15,203 bases of DNA, from assembly GCA_023444765.1 (NCBI GenBank), contig JAEXLY010000147.1, positions 1-15,203 on the forward strand, given 5' to 3'. This DNA is from Pseudomonadota bacterium (GTDB taxonomy: Bacteria > Pseudomonadota > Gammaproteobacteria > Xanthomonadales > Xanthomonadaceae). Of the stretch, positions 1-9,090 are shown one piece after another. Made by a program: the position numbers and the translations under genes. The notes below the pieces were generated by a model that searched no databases, was not told the DNA's origin, and saw nothing but the letters and a program-made list of their open reading frames with translations. Every line of letters begins with the position of its first letter. Within the stretch, counting starts at the first letter, position 1.

Positions 1-468
1 ATCGCCGCCTTCTATTGCGGGTCCGAGGCCGACCCGACGGCGGTGCGGCAACGCTGTGCCGACCGTCTGCCGGCACACATGGTGCCCCATGTCGTCGAGC
101 GACTTATGACGCTGCCGTTGACACCTAACGGAAAAATAGACCGCGTTACGCTTGGCTCAATGCAAGTTGCCGCGCCGAAGGCTGCCGTGACCCGGGATCT
201 CACCGATTCCGAGCAGATTGTCGGTGCGCTATACGAACGTCATCTAGGCTCCACTGGCGTAGATCCCGATGTCGGCTTCTTCGAACTCGGTGGACACTCG
301 TTGATGGCGATGCGGATAGCGAAGCAACTATCGATTGCGTTCGATGTGCATGTGCGCACCGCCGACGTGCTTGCACTGGGCTCGGTGCGGCGCGTTGCCG
401 CCTTCGTCGATTCGCTGCGTCCTGTGCGTTTTGAAGGCGGCGATTTCGTAGAGGAGATAGCGCTGTGA
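1..468 (+). CDS. Non-ribosomal peptide synthetase, C-terminal fragment (A domain end + PCP), truncated by window start
   Basis: Partial gene, open at the left edge; 155 residues are visible. Residues 27-50 carry the last adenylation core motif: PLTPNGKIDR with the catalytic lysine at visible residue 45, so this A domain has an intact A10. A peptidyl carrier domain follows (about residues 65-140) with FFELGGHSL; Ser100 is the expected phosphopantetheine site. The protein ends in a short acidic tail, GGDFVEEIAL, right after the carrier domain, with no thioesterase or epimerase domain. Such acidic tails are known ligands of TubC-type (beta-hairpin) docking domains, and the next gene starts with one, so this protein probably passes its peptidyl chain directly to the next. 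The TGA stop overlaps the GTG start of the next gene by four bases, so the two are co-translated. The specificity pocket of this A domain lies outside the window, so its amino acid is unknown. Confidence 0.95.
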   Translation: MAAFYCGSEADPTAVRQRCADRLPAHMVPHVVERLMTLPLTPNGKIDRVTLGSMQVAAPKAAVTRDLTDSEQIVGALYERHLGSTGVDPDVGFFELGGHSLMAMRIAKQLSIAFDVHVRTADVLALGSVRRVAAFVDSLRPVRFEGGDFVEEIAL

Positions 469-3400
469 GTCTTGCTCCATTCCTGGCCGAACTCAACGCT
501 AGCGGCATCGTATTGTCTGTCGATAGTGGCCGGCTGACCGTGCGCTCCCGGGACCGTCGGGTGCCGGACGCGCTAGTGCACGAACTGCGTGAACGCAAGG
601 AAGAGATCCTCGCCTATCTTGAGCGCCGCAACATTGGTCCCGCTCTGGCCCGTCTTTCACCCGAGGACCGCTGCAAGGGTGTTCCGATTTCACTTCAGCA
701 ACGATCGCTGTGGTGGTACTACCAGGGTGAGCATTCGTCGCGCTACAACGTCTCGTTGCAATTCGTGATCCGTGGTGACTTGGACGCGGAGCGGTTACAG
801 CATGCAATCGCTGAGGTTTACCGCACGCACCCGTCCCTGCACGCGTGTTTTGAGGAGCGTGACGGCCAAGTACTAATGCGCTCTGCGCTTGATCCGTCGT
901 GGCGCGTGCAGGAGCACGATGCTTTGGACTCGTCTGCGGTGGATCACTGGGTGAAGCATGATCGAGAGTACTGCTTCGATCCCTGCGGCGGTCCAGTGTT
1001 CATTGCCCGCCTGTTACGGCTCGGTGGTGGGGAGGGCTGGCGGCTGCATTTGACCTTGCCACATCTGGTGATTGACGGCTGGTCGATGGGGCAACTGTGG
1101 GCAGAGATCGTGGAGGCTTATCACGCTGGATCGGCAGTGCCGGTCGAGTTCGATTTCATGGACCACCTGGGCGCGCAGCGCGATGGCGATGACCAGGTGT
1201 ACTGGGAACGGCGCTTGGCAGGCTACGAACCAGTAGTTCTGCACAGTGCCGGCGAGCCGGATGGCGAGGCGCCGTTCGTGTTGAACAGTCGATTGAGCGC
1301 CGCGCAGTCGCGCTGCCTGGAAGCGCTGGCGCGCGCGAGCGATGTATCCGGGTTTTGTGCGGCATACGCGTGTTTCGGTCAGGTGATGGCGCATTACCTG
1401 GGCCATGCCGACCTAGTGGTAAGCGTACCATTCGCCAATCGCAGCGAACCGCATTTGGCGCGTGCCCTGGGTCACATGGTGTCAGTGCTGCCGGTGCGGT
1501 TTGATTTCGCCGGCGCGGTGTCGAAGCTGGCCGAGCTACAGACCTTGCTGCATGCCGACATGGCGTCGCCGGAAGTGGACATCGCGGCGTTGCTACGCGG
1601 GCACGGCCCCGATGCGGAGGCGCATACGCATCCGCTGCAAAGCCTGGTGTTCTCGTGGCAGGAGGGGATCGTGGAGCCGGTTGCGCCTGCCGGCACGGAG
1701 GTCACGCGCCTGCCGACATTGCAGGCAGGGCCGAAGTTCCCGCTGATGCTGACGGTGTCGGCAGAGGACGGAGGGCATGCCCTGAAGTGGGAGTACGATC
1801 CGTCGCGGTTGTCGGCCTCGACGGTACGGCTGCTCGAACGGCGTTTCGTGGCGCTGCTGGCCGGCGGTGAGCTGGGCGCGGACGAGCCCCGGGCGTGGGG
1901 CGACATCGAAGTGCTGCCGGTGGCCGACACAGTGGTATCCCGGTTCGCCAACACAGTCCGTGCGAATGCGGAGGCGGTGGCGCTGCAGCACGGCGAGCGG
2001 TGTCTGAGCTACGGCGAGCTCGACCTGCAATCAACGCGGGTTGCGGCCGGGCTGCAAGCGCGGGGGGTGCAGGTTGGCGAGCGCGTCGGCGTATGCCTGC
2101 CACGCGGTATCGAGTTGGTGGGTGCGATTCTGGGCGTGCTCAAGGCGGGTGGCGTATATGTGCTGCTGGACATAAGCACGGGCCCGGCCGAAGCGGTGGT
2201 AGATGCGTGCCGGATGCGTATCTGCATCGGCGAGGCGACGGACGGTGCGGGAGCTGTACCGATCATTGGCTTCGATGAGCTGGCGGCCGCGGACGCGGTG
2301 CATCACACGCCGGTGAAGTTGTCATCGAAGGCGGCGGCGTATGTGGGCTTCACCTCCGGTTTGAGCGGTGCGCCGAGGGGCATCGAGTGCACGCATCGCG
2401 GCGTATTGCGTCTGGCGGTGGAGTCGGGATGCATGGAGTTCGGTCCGCACACTTGCATGCTGGGTGCGGCACCGGTGTCGTTGGATTCGTTCACGCTGGA
2501 GATTTGGGGGGCGCTGCTCAACGGTGGCACGTTGTGCCTGCTCGAAGCGTCGCGGCTGGACAATCGTGAACTGCAGTCGATAGTCCGCGAGCGTGGAGTG
2601 AATACCGCGTATTTGACGTCGGCTCTTTTCAACGCGCTCGTCGACGTCAATGTGGATGATTTTGTGGGTCTCCGGCAGCTTTTGGTAGGCGGCGACATCG
2701 TGTCGCCACGCCATGTGCGCAAACTGTATGAGCATGATGCGTCGATCGGCCTTGTCAACGTGTATGCACCGGCCGGGACCACCGCGTTTGCCTGCTGTTT
2801 CCCGATTCCCCGGGACTGGTCGCCGAAGCGCGCGTTGCCGCTCGGCGCGCCGGTCCGGGGGTCGGGTGTGCTGGTACTGGACACGGCGGGCCGGCCACTG
2901 CCAGCGGGCTGTGTGGGGGAGATCGCGACGAGCGGCTCGGGGTTGGCACTCGGCTACCTAGAGCCCGCGGACGACCACGGTCGCTTCGCAGAGGTCGAGC
3001 ACGACGGCAAGATGCTGCGGGTCCACCGGAGCGCGGACGTGGGGTTTGTGGACATCGAGGGCCAAGTGGTGTTGCTTGGGCGCCTGGACAGGCAGGCGAG
3101 AGTGCACGGCCGTCTCGTAGAGCTGGCGGCGATCAACCACATGTTGTGCGAGCAGCCCGGGGTGCGTACCGCTGAGACGCTGGTGGTGAACGACGCCGAA
3201 GCGGCGTCGCTAGCGTCGTTTGTGCAGTGGGAGGGGGACGCCGATGTCGAACGATTGCGCGCGGTATTAGCCCTTCAACTGCCGGGATACATGCAGCCGG
3301 CGGACCTGGTCACGATCGAGCGGGTGCCATTGACGGCAAATGGGCAGCTTGATCGAGCGTTTCTGGAGCGTTTGCTGGTCGAGCATCGTACACGCTCGGC

Positions 3401-6400
3401 ATCGATGCCGGCGCGTGCGCTGAGCGCGACCGAACGCACGATCGCTGCGGCATGGTGTGAGCTACTCGGCTGCGAGGCACCGGGGCCGGACGCGAACTTC
3501 TATGCAATGGGCGGCAGTTCGTTGGCGCTGCTGCGGCTGCGGCGCCGCCTGGAATCGGAGTTCGGAGGAAAGCCAAATCTGCGCAGGCTGCTGGCAGCGT
3601 CAACGCTCGCGCAGCAGGCACAGGTGTTGGAGCACGCGACGGGCGAGGCGGATTCGGCTCCCGGAGCGGGCAAGATCATCGCGGGCGCCGACGACCTGAT
3701 ATTCGCAACCAACGAGCAGCAGCGCTTGTGGCTTATTCAGCAAAGCACAGACAACAGCGCGTACAACATTCCGCTAGCAATTAGAGTTGCCGACGCAATC
3801 GATGAGGCCACCGTCCGCGCGGGATTGCTGGAGGTGTTCGCTGCACTTGCGGTGCTGCGTTCACGCTTTGCCGAGGACGGCGAGCGTTTGCTGGTCGAGA
3901 CGCTGTCACCCGAGCAATGCGCCATCGACGTCGAGGACATCGACGCCGAGGATCTCACCGACCGGCTTGAGCGCGAGGGGGCGCGTCGATTCGATCTCGC
4001 CCGCGGCGTATGCATTGCGACGATCCTGAGGCTACGCGGCGGCGGATTAGCACTCCTGCTCAACATTCACCACTCTTGCTTCGACGGCGCTTCGCTGCCG
4101 CCGCTGCTCGAGGCGCTAGATCGCGCGCTTTCGGGACGTCCGATCCCGGAGGCAACTCCTTTTTCACATTATGCGCGATGGCAGGCGTGCGACGAAGCTG
4201 CATCCGCTTCCCGCGCAGCGGCCCGGTACTGGATCGACGCGTTGTCAGGAGTACGCGAAGCGACGCGACTGCCGCCGGATCGCAATACTGCGTCTCTCCG
4301 TGGACGCGCCGCGCGCGTTGAGCGCAGCATGCAAGGCGCTGTCGTCGATGGCGTCCGCTTGCTCGCTGCCTCGCTTGGCGTTTCGGAGTTCTGTGGCTGG
4401 CTTGCAGTGGTCGCACTGGCCGTGGGGAGGCTTTCCGCTACGGCGAGGCCTGTGATCGCGATCGTGGCGGAAAATCGTCCTTGTTCGGAGTTCGAACGCA
4501 CGGTGGGTTTCTTCGCAAATACCCTGCTATTCGATTCCGGGGTCAGCGAAGACGCGACGGTGCAGCAAGGAATCATGACGCTGCAAGCGCGGCTGCAGTC
4601 TGCCTTGGAGCACCAGTCAGCGTCGCTGGCCGACGTGCTCGGGGGACTGGGACGGCTCGCTGGCGGTGTCGAACAGTTGACCCAAGTCGCTTTCAGCTAC
4701 TCTCCGCGACTCGACATCGGCCAGTTCTCAAATCTCTGCTCGATCGACGTGGGTCGTAGCCGCGGCACTAAGTTTCCGATCGCGATTTGTCTAGCGGCAT
4801 CCGCGCACGGATACGAATGGCAGATCGACTACGACGCGTCGATGTACTCAGACGCGCTGGTCGCGACGCTAGCCGACGTCCTGTGCTCGCTGGCGAGGGC
4901 TATCGCCACTGAACCCGAGCGCCGTGTTGTCGAGTTGAAACTGCCAGCATACGAAGGCGACATTCGGTCCACAGGGGAGCTCGTTGCGATCCCGCGGGCC
5001 ATATGGCAGCGTGCGCAGAGCACGCCGGGCTTGCCTGCGCTGCAGACGCGCAATGAAACGTTGAGCTATTCCGATCTCGTCCGACGAGCGTCGGCCTATG
5101 CCGACGTGTTGAGGTCGCGCGGCGTCCAGCGCGGTGCCCGGGTAGCCGTGCTAATGGAGCGGGGAATTGACCTCCCGATCGTGCTCCTTGCGACGATGTG
5201 GTGCGGCGCGACATACGTGCCTCTCGACCCCGCATACCCGCCGTCGCGGGTAGACCACATCCTCGCCGACGCCGAGCCGCAGTTGCTTGTCCACGACGCT
5301 GCGGGTGCGGGCCGCTTGTTCGGGAATGTGCTCTCGATCGAGCAGATGCAAGCCGCTCCGCTCACTGCGGCCGCCAGCGAGCCAGCTGTGGTGAGTGACC
5401 ACGACATCGCCTACGTGATCTACACATCGGGCTCAACCGGTGTTCCCAAAGGCGTGCCGATCGGGCACCTCAACGTCGCTGCCTTGGCGGCCTGGGCGCG
5501 CACCTGGTTCAGTCCGGAGGATGTGCAGCTGGTCTATGCCGGAACATCCGTTTGCTTCGACCTTTCGGTATTCGAACTGTTCGTCACCTGGTCTATGGGT
5601 GGAACCGTTTTCTTCGCCGGCAACACACTCGCGTTGCTGGAGGACGTCGAAACGCATCCAATCACGCTGATCAATTCAGTGCCCTCAGTGCTGCGCGAGA
5701 TCATGACCGACCTGGTCCTGCCGCCGACCGTCAGAGTAGTCAATGCTGCCGGTGAGCCTCTACCGGCCGACCTGGCAACCATGCTGCGCAGGCAGCCCGG
5801 GCACCCGCGCGTGGTGAACCTGTACGGGCCGACAGAAGACACGGTCTACTCAACGGCGTGGGAGGTTCCGGCTGGTCCGGTGGAGCGGATTCTCATAGGG
5901 CGGCCGCTTCCCGGAACCGTCGGGCGCGTGCTTGATGCACGTGACCGTGACGTTCCGACCTGCTTTCCGGGCGAGCTCGCACTCGGAGGCGTAGGGCTGG
6001 GGCCGGGGTATTGGCGTCGAGACGATTTAAACGCAAGCCGGTTCTTCCTGCACCCCGCCGATGGATTGCGCTACTTCCGCACGGGCGACGTAGTCAGGCG
6101 CCTGCCCGATGGGAACCTCGAATATCTCGGCCGCAACGACCACCAAGTCAAGATCGATGGCCACCGTATTGAGTTGTTGGAAATCGAAGCAGTGGCGGCT
6201 GCCTGCGAGGGCGTGGACGATGCCTGTGCCAACGTGATCACGGCAAAGGACGGTCGCCCGAAGCTGGTCTGCCACATCGCATCGAGCCGCACCGTTAGTC
6301 CGTGCGCCAAACAGATCAGGCAACGGCTCCGCGACCATCTCCCTTATTACATGCAGCCCCGTGAGCTGCACATCGTGGATCGGTTCCCGCTGACGCCATC

Positions 6401-8063
6401 CGGAAAGAAAGACCGTCGGGCGATCGCTACGATGCGGGACCTTTCGGCCAACGTTCCCCCAAGTAAGCCTGACAGTTGGCAGGGGCGCGACGAAGCACCA
6501 CCACCGGTCACCTCGCCGGCCCGCCCGGTGGAGGCGGTAATAGAGCGCGTATTCGGCCTCGCGCCGCGCCAAGCAGCCGGGTCGCTGGCCGACCTTGGGG
6601 TGTCGTCGCTACGCGCGGTTGCTCTCGTCCGTGAATTAAACAGCGAGTTCGGGCTCGCACTGACCGTCACGGATGTTATTCGTGCGAGCACGGTTGAGGA
6701 TATTTTGAGGCTAGTGACCGGCGAGCCGGCACCAGTAGCGGTGAACAGTGGCGTCGATCCAAGTCCGCTTGCCTGGTTCAGTACGCTGGACGAGCTCGCC
6801 GAACGCCACTCGGCTGGCACGCTGCAAGTTGTCCTGTCCACGGCGTCGGGCGAGCTCAGCTACGCGCGCAGTATTAAGCGTGACAGGCCAGCGGTCGACG
6901 TCGCCGAATCCACGATGAGGATCGGCTGCAACTTCAAGCTGATCACCGCATTGGTGTGTTTAAGGCTGGTCGAAGAGGGTCGGCTCGCACTAGGCGAGCC
7001 CGTTAGGCGCTACCTCGCCGGGACCTCGTTCGATGTGGAGGCGCTCGACGGCATCGAGCTCAGACATCTGCTCGGTCATAGTCACGGCATCGACGCGGAA
7101 CCGGGACCGGAGCCTTTCAGGCACTCGGAAACGCTCGCTACCCTGGTGTCTCAGCTTCCGCCCGTCTCGACGCGGCTGTTCCGGCCCGGATCGATGTTTG
7201 CCTACGGCAATCTCGGATACGTCTTGGCGGCTCGCGTAGCAGAGGCCGCCACAAATTCCGACTTCGGCGACCTTGTGAGGCGCTGCGTCGAAGCACCCTT
7301 GCGGATTGAGCTCGATTATCGTGATCAAGGCGCCCCACCAAGGCCAGAAGACGTTGGCGAGAGCGTGCGCGGGGGTGTCGCATCCTCATGCCTCGGCAAC
7401 CCGGTGCAGCGTGCACTGATGCCCGCCGGATCGACTGGCGTGGGGCTAACCGCGCGTGCGCTCAGTCGCGTCGCCCGAAGCTTCGTGCCACGCAAGGCAG
7501 GCGGTACCGGCCTGATCGGGGATGCACTGTTGCTTCGGGTCTACGAATCGGCGACACCAGTCGACGCCTATCCTTACGTCACCGAATGTGGGCTGGCACT
7601 CTTCCGCTTTAGGAACGATCGCTGGGGGAACATCGGTCAGGCCGACGGCCATCACTCCCTCGTGATGCTCGACCCGAGCCGCGGCATTGTGCTCGCCTGC
7701 ATTGCTGCGCGCTATCCATCACTCGCGCTCTTCGATGAGCTTGCTACCCGCCTGTTCGGGAACTCCATCTTCGCCGCGCATGTCGGCCCCGGGCCCATTG
7801 AGCTGCCTGATATACGAGGAAACTACGCGAACGTGCGCCATCGGGTACGCGTCGAGTCCGATGCCACCGGGCTCGCGCTCGCGGTCACCCAGGTCGACTA
7901 TCGCGGCCAGCGCGAGCGCTGCGTCAACCACACTTTGCAGCGGATCGAAGCAGGCACCCATCGTTATGCGGTGGATGGCGACGTCGACCGGCAAGCGACG
8001 TTCTTCCGCAATGGCGAAGGCACGTTCCTGAGGCTCGGTCAGCTGCTTATGAAGCGTCACTAG
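465..8063 (+). CDS. Two-module NRPS with degenerate first A domain and fused Cys-type beta-lactamase/PBP-like terminal domain
   Basis: 2532 residues; GTG start overlapping the previous stop. Domains by motif: TubC-like docking 1-55; C1 about 60-480 (P-H200-LVIDG, second His kept); A1 about 486-970; PCP1 about 985-1060 (GGSSL, Ser1019); C2 about 1073-1500 (HHSCFDG, 1202-1208); A2 about 1508-2000; PCP2 about 2020-2085 (LGVSSL, Ser2048); beta-lactamase/PBP-like domain about 2100-2435; DUF3471-like tail about 2440-2532. A1 looks dead: A3 reads TSGLSGAPRG (630-639), A5 reads NVYAPAGTT (Glu to Gly771), A7 reads RSAD, A10 reads NGQLDR (Lys to Gln961). A2 is intact: TSGSTGVPKG, NLYGPTED (Glu1791), YFRTGD, Lys1981; pocket read by eye DLFNNALVYK, close to alanine codes. 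The terminal domain has IGCNFK where family members have SxxK (Cys2155, Lys2158), then YGN (Tyr2247, Asn2249) and GQADG where KTG/HxG is usual. With no type I thioesterase, this domain is the likely release or cyclisation catalyst (inference); an acyltransferase like LovD is an alternative. No epimerase domain seen. Confidence 0.96.
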   Translation: MSLAPFLAELNASGIVLSVDSGRLTVRSRDRRVPDALVHELRERKEEILAYLERRNIGPALARLSPEDRCKGVPISLQQRSLWWYYQGEHSSRYNVSLQFVIRGDLDAERLQHAIAEVYRTHPSLHACFEERDGQVLMRSALDPSWRVQEHDALDSSAVDHWVKHDREYCFDPCGGPVFIARLLRLGGGEGWRLHLTLPHLVIDGWSMGQLWAEIVEAYHAGSAVPVEFDFMDHLGAQRDGDDQVYWERRLAGYEPVVLHSAGEPDGEAPFVLNSRLSAAQSRCLEALARASDVSGFCAAYACFGQVMAHYLGHADLVVSVPFANRSEPHLARALGHMVSVLPVRFDFAGAVSKLAELQTLLHADMASPEVDIAALLRGHGPDAEAHTHPLQSLVFSWQEGIVEPVAPAGTEVTRLPTLQAGPKFPLMLTVSAEDGGHALKWEYDPSRLSASTVRLLERRFVALLAGGELGADEPRAWGDIEVLPVADTVVSRFANTVRANAEAVALQHGERCLSYGELDLQSTRVAAGLQARGVQVGERVGVCLPRGIELVGAILGVLKAGGVYVLLDISTGPAEAVVDACRMRICIGEATDGAGAVPIIGFDELAAADAVHHTPVKLSSKAAAYVGFTSGLSGAPRGIECTHRGVLRLAVESGCMEFGPHTCMLGAAPVSLDSFTLEIWGALLNGGTLCLLEASRLDNRELQSIVRERGVNTAYLTSALFNALVDVNVDDFVGLRQLLVGGDIVSPRHVRKLYEHDASIGLVNVYAPAGTTAFACCFPIPRDWSPKRALPLGAPVRGSGVLVLDTAGRPLPAGCVGEIATSGSGLALGYLEPADDHGRFAEVEHDGKMLRVHRSADVGFVDIEGQVVLLGRLDRQARVHGRLVELAAINHMLCEQPGVRTAETLVVNDAEAASLASFVQWEGDADVERLRAVLALQLPGYMQPADLVTIERVPLTANGQLDRAFLERLLVEHRTRSASMPARALSATERTIAAAWCELLGCEAPGPDANFYAMGGSSLALLRLRRRLESEFGGKPNLRRLLAASTLAQQAQVLEHATGEADSAPGAGKIIAGADDLIFATNEQQRLWLIQQSTDNSAYNIPLAIRVADAIDEATVRAGLLEVFAALAVLRSRFAEDGERLLVETLSPEQCAIDVEDIDAEDLTDRLEREGARRFDLARGVCIATILRLRGGGLALLLNIHHSCFDGASLPPLLEALDRALSGRPIPEATPFSHYARWQACDEAASASRAAARYWIDALSGVREATRLPPDRNTASLRGRAARVERSMQGAVVDGVRLLAASLGVSEFCGWLAVVALAVGRLSATARPVIAIVAENRPCSEFERTVGFFANTLLFDSGVSEDATVQQGIMTLQARLQSALEHQSASLADVLGGLGRLAGGVEQLTQVAFSYSPRLDIGQFSNLCSIDVGRSRGTKFPIAICLAASAHGYEWQIDYDASMYSDALVATLADVLCSLARAIATEPERRVVELKLPAYEGDIRSTGELVAIPRAIWQRAQSTPGLPALQTRNETLSYSDLVRRASAYADVLRSRGVQRGARVAVLMERGIDLPIVLLATMWCGATYVPLDPAYPPSRVDHILADAEPQLLVHDAAGAGRLFGNVLSIEQMQAAPLTAAASEPAVVSDHDIAYVIYTSGSTGVPKGVPIGHLNVAALAAWARTWFSPEDVQLVYAGTSVCFDLSVFELFVTWSMGGTVFFAGNTLALLEDVETHPITLINSVPSVLREIMTDLVLPPTVRVVNAAGEPLPADLATMLRRQPGHPRVVNLYGPTEDTVYSTAWEVPAGPVERILIGRPLPGTVGRVLDARDRDVPTCFPGELALGGVGLGPGYWRRDDLNASRFFLHPADGLRYFRTGDVVRRLPDGNLEYLGRNDHQVKIDGHRIELLEIEAVAAACEGVDDACANVITAKDGRPKLVCHIASSRTVSPCAKQIRQRLRDHLPYYMQPRELHIVDRFPLTPSGKKDRRAIATMRDLSANVPPSKPDSWQGRDEAPPPVTSPARPVEAVIERVFGLAPRQAAGSLADLGVSSLRAVALVRELNSEFGLALTVTDVIRASTVEDILRLVTGEPAPVAVNSGVDPSPLAWFSTLDELAERHSAGTLQVVLSTASGELSYARSIKRDRPAVDVAESTMRIGCNFKLITALVCLRLVEEGRLALGEPVRRYLAGTSFDVEALDGIELRHLLGHSHGIDAEPGPEPFRHSETLATLVSQLPPVSTRLFRPGSMFAYGNLGYVLAARVAEAATNSDFGDLVRRCVEAPLRIELDYRDQGAPPRPEDVGESVRGGVASSCLGNPVQRALMPAGSTGVGLTARALSRVARSFVPRKAGGTGLIGDALLLRVYESATPVDAYPYVTECGLALFRFRNDRWGNIGQADGHHSLVMLDPSRGIVLACIAARYPSLALFDELATRLFGNSIFAAHVGPGPIELPDIRGNYANVRHRVRVESDATGLALAVTQVDYRGQRERCVNHTLQRIEAGTHRYAVDGDVDRQATFFRNGEGTFLRLGQLLMKRH

Positions 8064-8163
8064 TTAACTTGGCGAAGTCGCGTGTTTGCGATCGCGAACC
8101 AAGGCATAGATCACCAACCACTGTTCCCACCGAAAGCGCAACCCAACGACGGAGAGACCCTCG
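8064..8163 (+). promoter_or_regulatory. 100-base intergenic gap with imperfect dyad and ribosome binding site for the chlorinase
   Basis: This is the only real gap inside the NRPS-to-ligase gene string. It holds an imperfect stem: outer arms CTTGG (8068-8072) and CCAAG (8099-8103), inner arms TCGCG (8078-8082) and CGCGA (8093-8097). No T-run follows, so I do not call a terminator; it could be an mRNA-processing or attenuation stem. A clear Shine-Dalgarno GGAGAG (8151-8156) sits seven bases before the ATG at 8164. No convincing -35/-10 pair was seen. The gap means that chlorinase translation is not coupled to the NRPS, unlike the later genes. Confidence 0.35.
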
Positions 8164-9090
8164 ATGACTGAAAGACAGTTCTCACTGAGCCCGGAGGAGC
8201 TGCAAAGCTTCGACCAGAATGGCTTTATCGGACCATTCCCGCTGTACAGTCGGGAGGAAATGCAGAACCAGCTCCGGAGCCTGCGCGGCAAGCTCCTCAA
8301 CCTTGACCGCAGCATCTATGATGCCGGCGCTACGGCATCTGGCACCACCAACCTGTCGACCTACGATCGCCACCTCGACATCGAATTCCTGATGCAGCAC
8401 ATCAAGCGGCCGGAGATCGTGGATCGGGTCGCCAGCATCCTTGGTGAAGACCTGTTGTGCTGGCGGACCGAGTTCTTCCACAAGTATCCAGGTGACGAAG
8501 GCACTGACTGGCATCAGGCATCGAATTTTGCAGGCGTTGCTGGCGACAAGAAACCGCAGATTGAGTGGCCTGACGGATCCCGCTTTGGCGGAACCATCAC
8601 TGTGTGGACTGCGTTCACGGACGCGACGATCGAGAAGGGGTGCATGCAGTTTGTCCCGGGCACTCACAAGACGATGTTCTACGACGAGAGCAAGGTCATC
8701 ACCTACGACGCCGATCGCATCAACAACTCGGAAAAAGAAGGCGTACGACGTGGCTTCTTTGGCTATGACTACCGTGAGCTGCAGAAGGATCCGAACTGGC
8801 GACCGGACGAAGAGGCCGCGGTTTCAATGCAGGTTCCTGCAGGTCACTTTTTCATCTTCTGGTCCACATTGCTGCATGCTTCGCATCCACACCTCGGCCT
8901 GACCAAGGATATGCGTCTCGCTTATGCAGCGCGCTACCTTCCGACCAAGGTTAAGGTGTACCCCCACAGCCGACAGCTGCAGGAATTTGGCGGCACTGCG
9001 AGCCTGGAGCAGCACAGGTGTGTACTGGTATCTGGCGAGGACAGCTACGGCCATAACGTTTTCGACGTGGAAGACAAGGTCTGTGCGTGA
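8164..9090 (+). CDS. SyrB2/CmaB-type Fe(II)/2-oxoglutarate-dependent halogenase (aliphatic chlorinase)
   Basis: 308 residues, the usual length for this family. The iron site reads WHQA: His117 is followed two residues later by Ala119, not Asp or Glu, and the distal His is His238 in STLLHASHPH. In PhyH-family hydroxylases this position is an acid; Ala (as in SyrB2 H116/A118/H235) opens an iron site for chloride and is the mark of the halogenases. Other stretches agree closely with SyrB2 as I remember it: KYPGDEGTDWHQA, FGGTITVWTAFTDA, RRGFFGYDYR. Arg251 and Arg257 are candidates for 2-oxoglutarate binding. Family members chlorinate an unactivated methyl of an amino acid held as a thioester on a carrier protein (Thr in SyrB2, allo-Ile in CmaB). 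The free carrier protein two genes downstream is the obvious candidate partner (inference). Chlorine may stay in the product or be removed in ring closure. Annotation pipelines would likely label it only phytanoyl-CoA dioxygenase. Confidence 0.93.
   Translation: MTERQFSLSPEELQSFDQNGFIGPFPLYSREEMQNQLRSLRGKLLNLDRSIYDAGATASGTTNLSTYDRHLDIEFLMQHIKRPEIVDRVASILGEDLLCWRTEFFHKYPGDEGTDWHQASNFAGVAGDKKPQIEWPDGSRFGGTITVWTAFTDATIEKGCMQFVPGTHKTMFYDESKVITYDADRINNSEKEGVRRGFFGYDYRELQKDPNWRPDEEAAVSMQVPAGHFFIFWSTLLHASHPHLGLTKDMRLAYAARYLPTKVKVYPHSRQLQEFGGTASLEQHRCVLVSGEDSYGHNVFDVEDKVCA

Noticed and set aside
6027..6572. 181-residue open frame on the - strand
   Set aside because: It lies wholly opposite the A2/PCP region of the NRPS, whose + strand frame carries clear core motifs; long antisense frames are common in GC-rich coding DNA.
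8164..9090. Ordinary phytanoyl-CoA-type hydroxylase
   Set aside because: The iron-binding acid is replaced by Ala119 (WHQA), and the surrounding sequence follows SyrB2, so a halogenase is much more likely than a hydroxylase.
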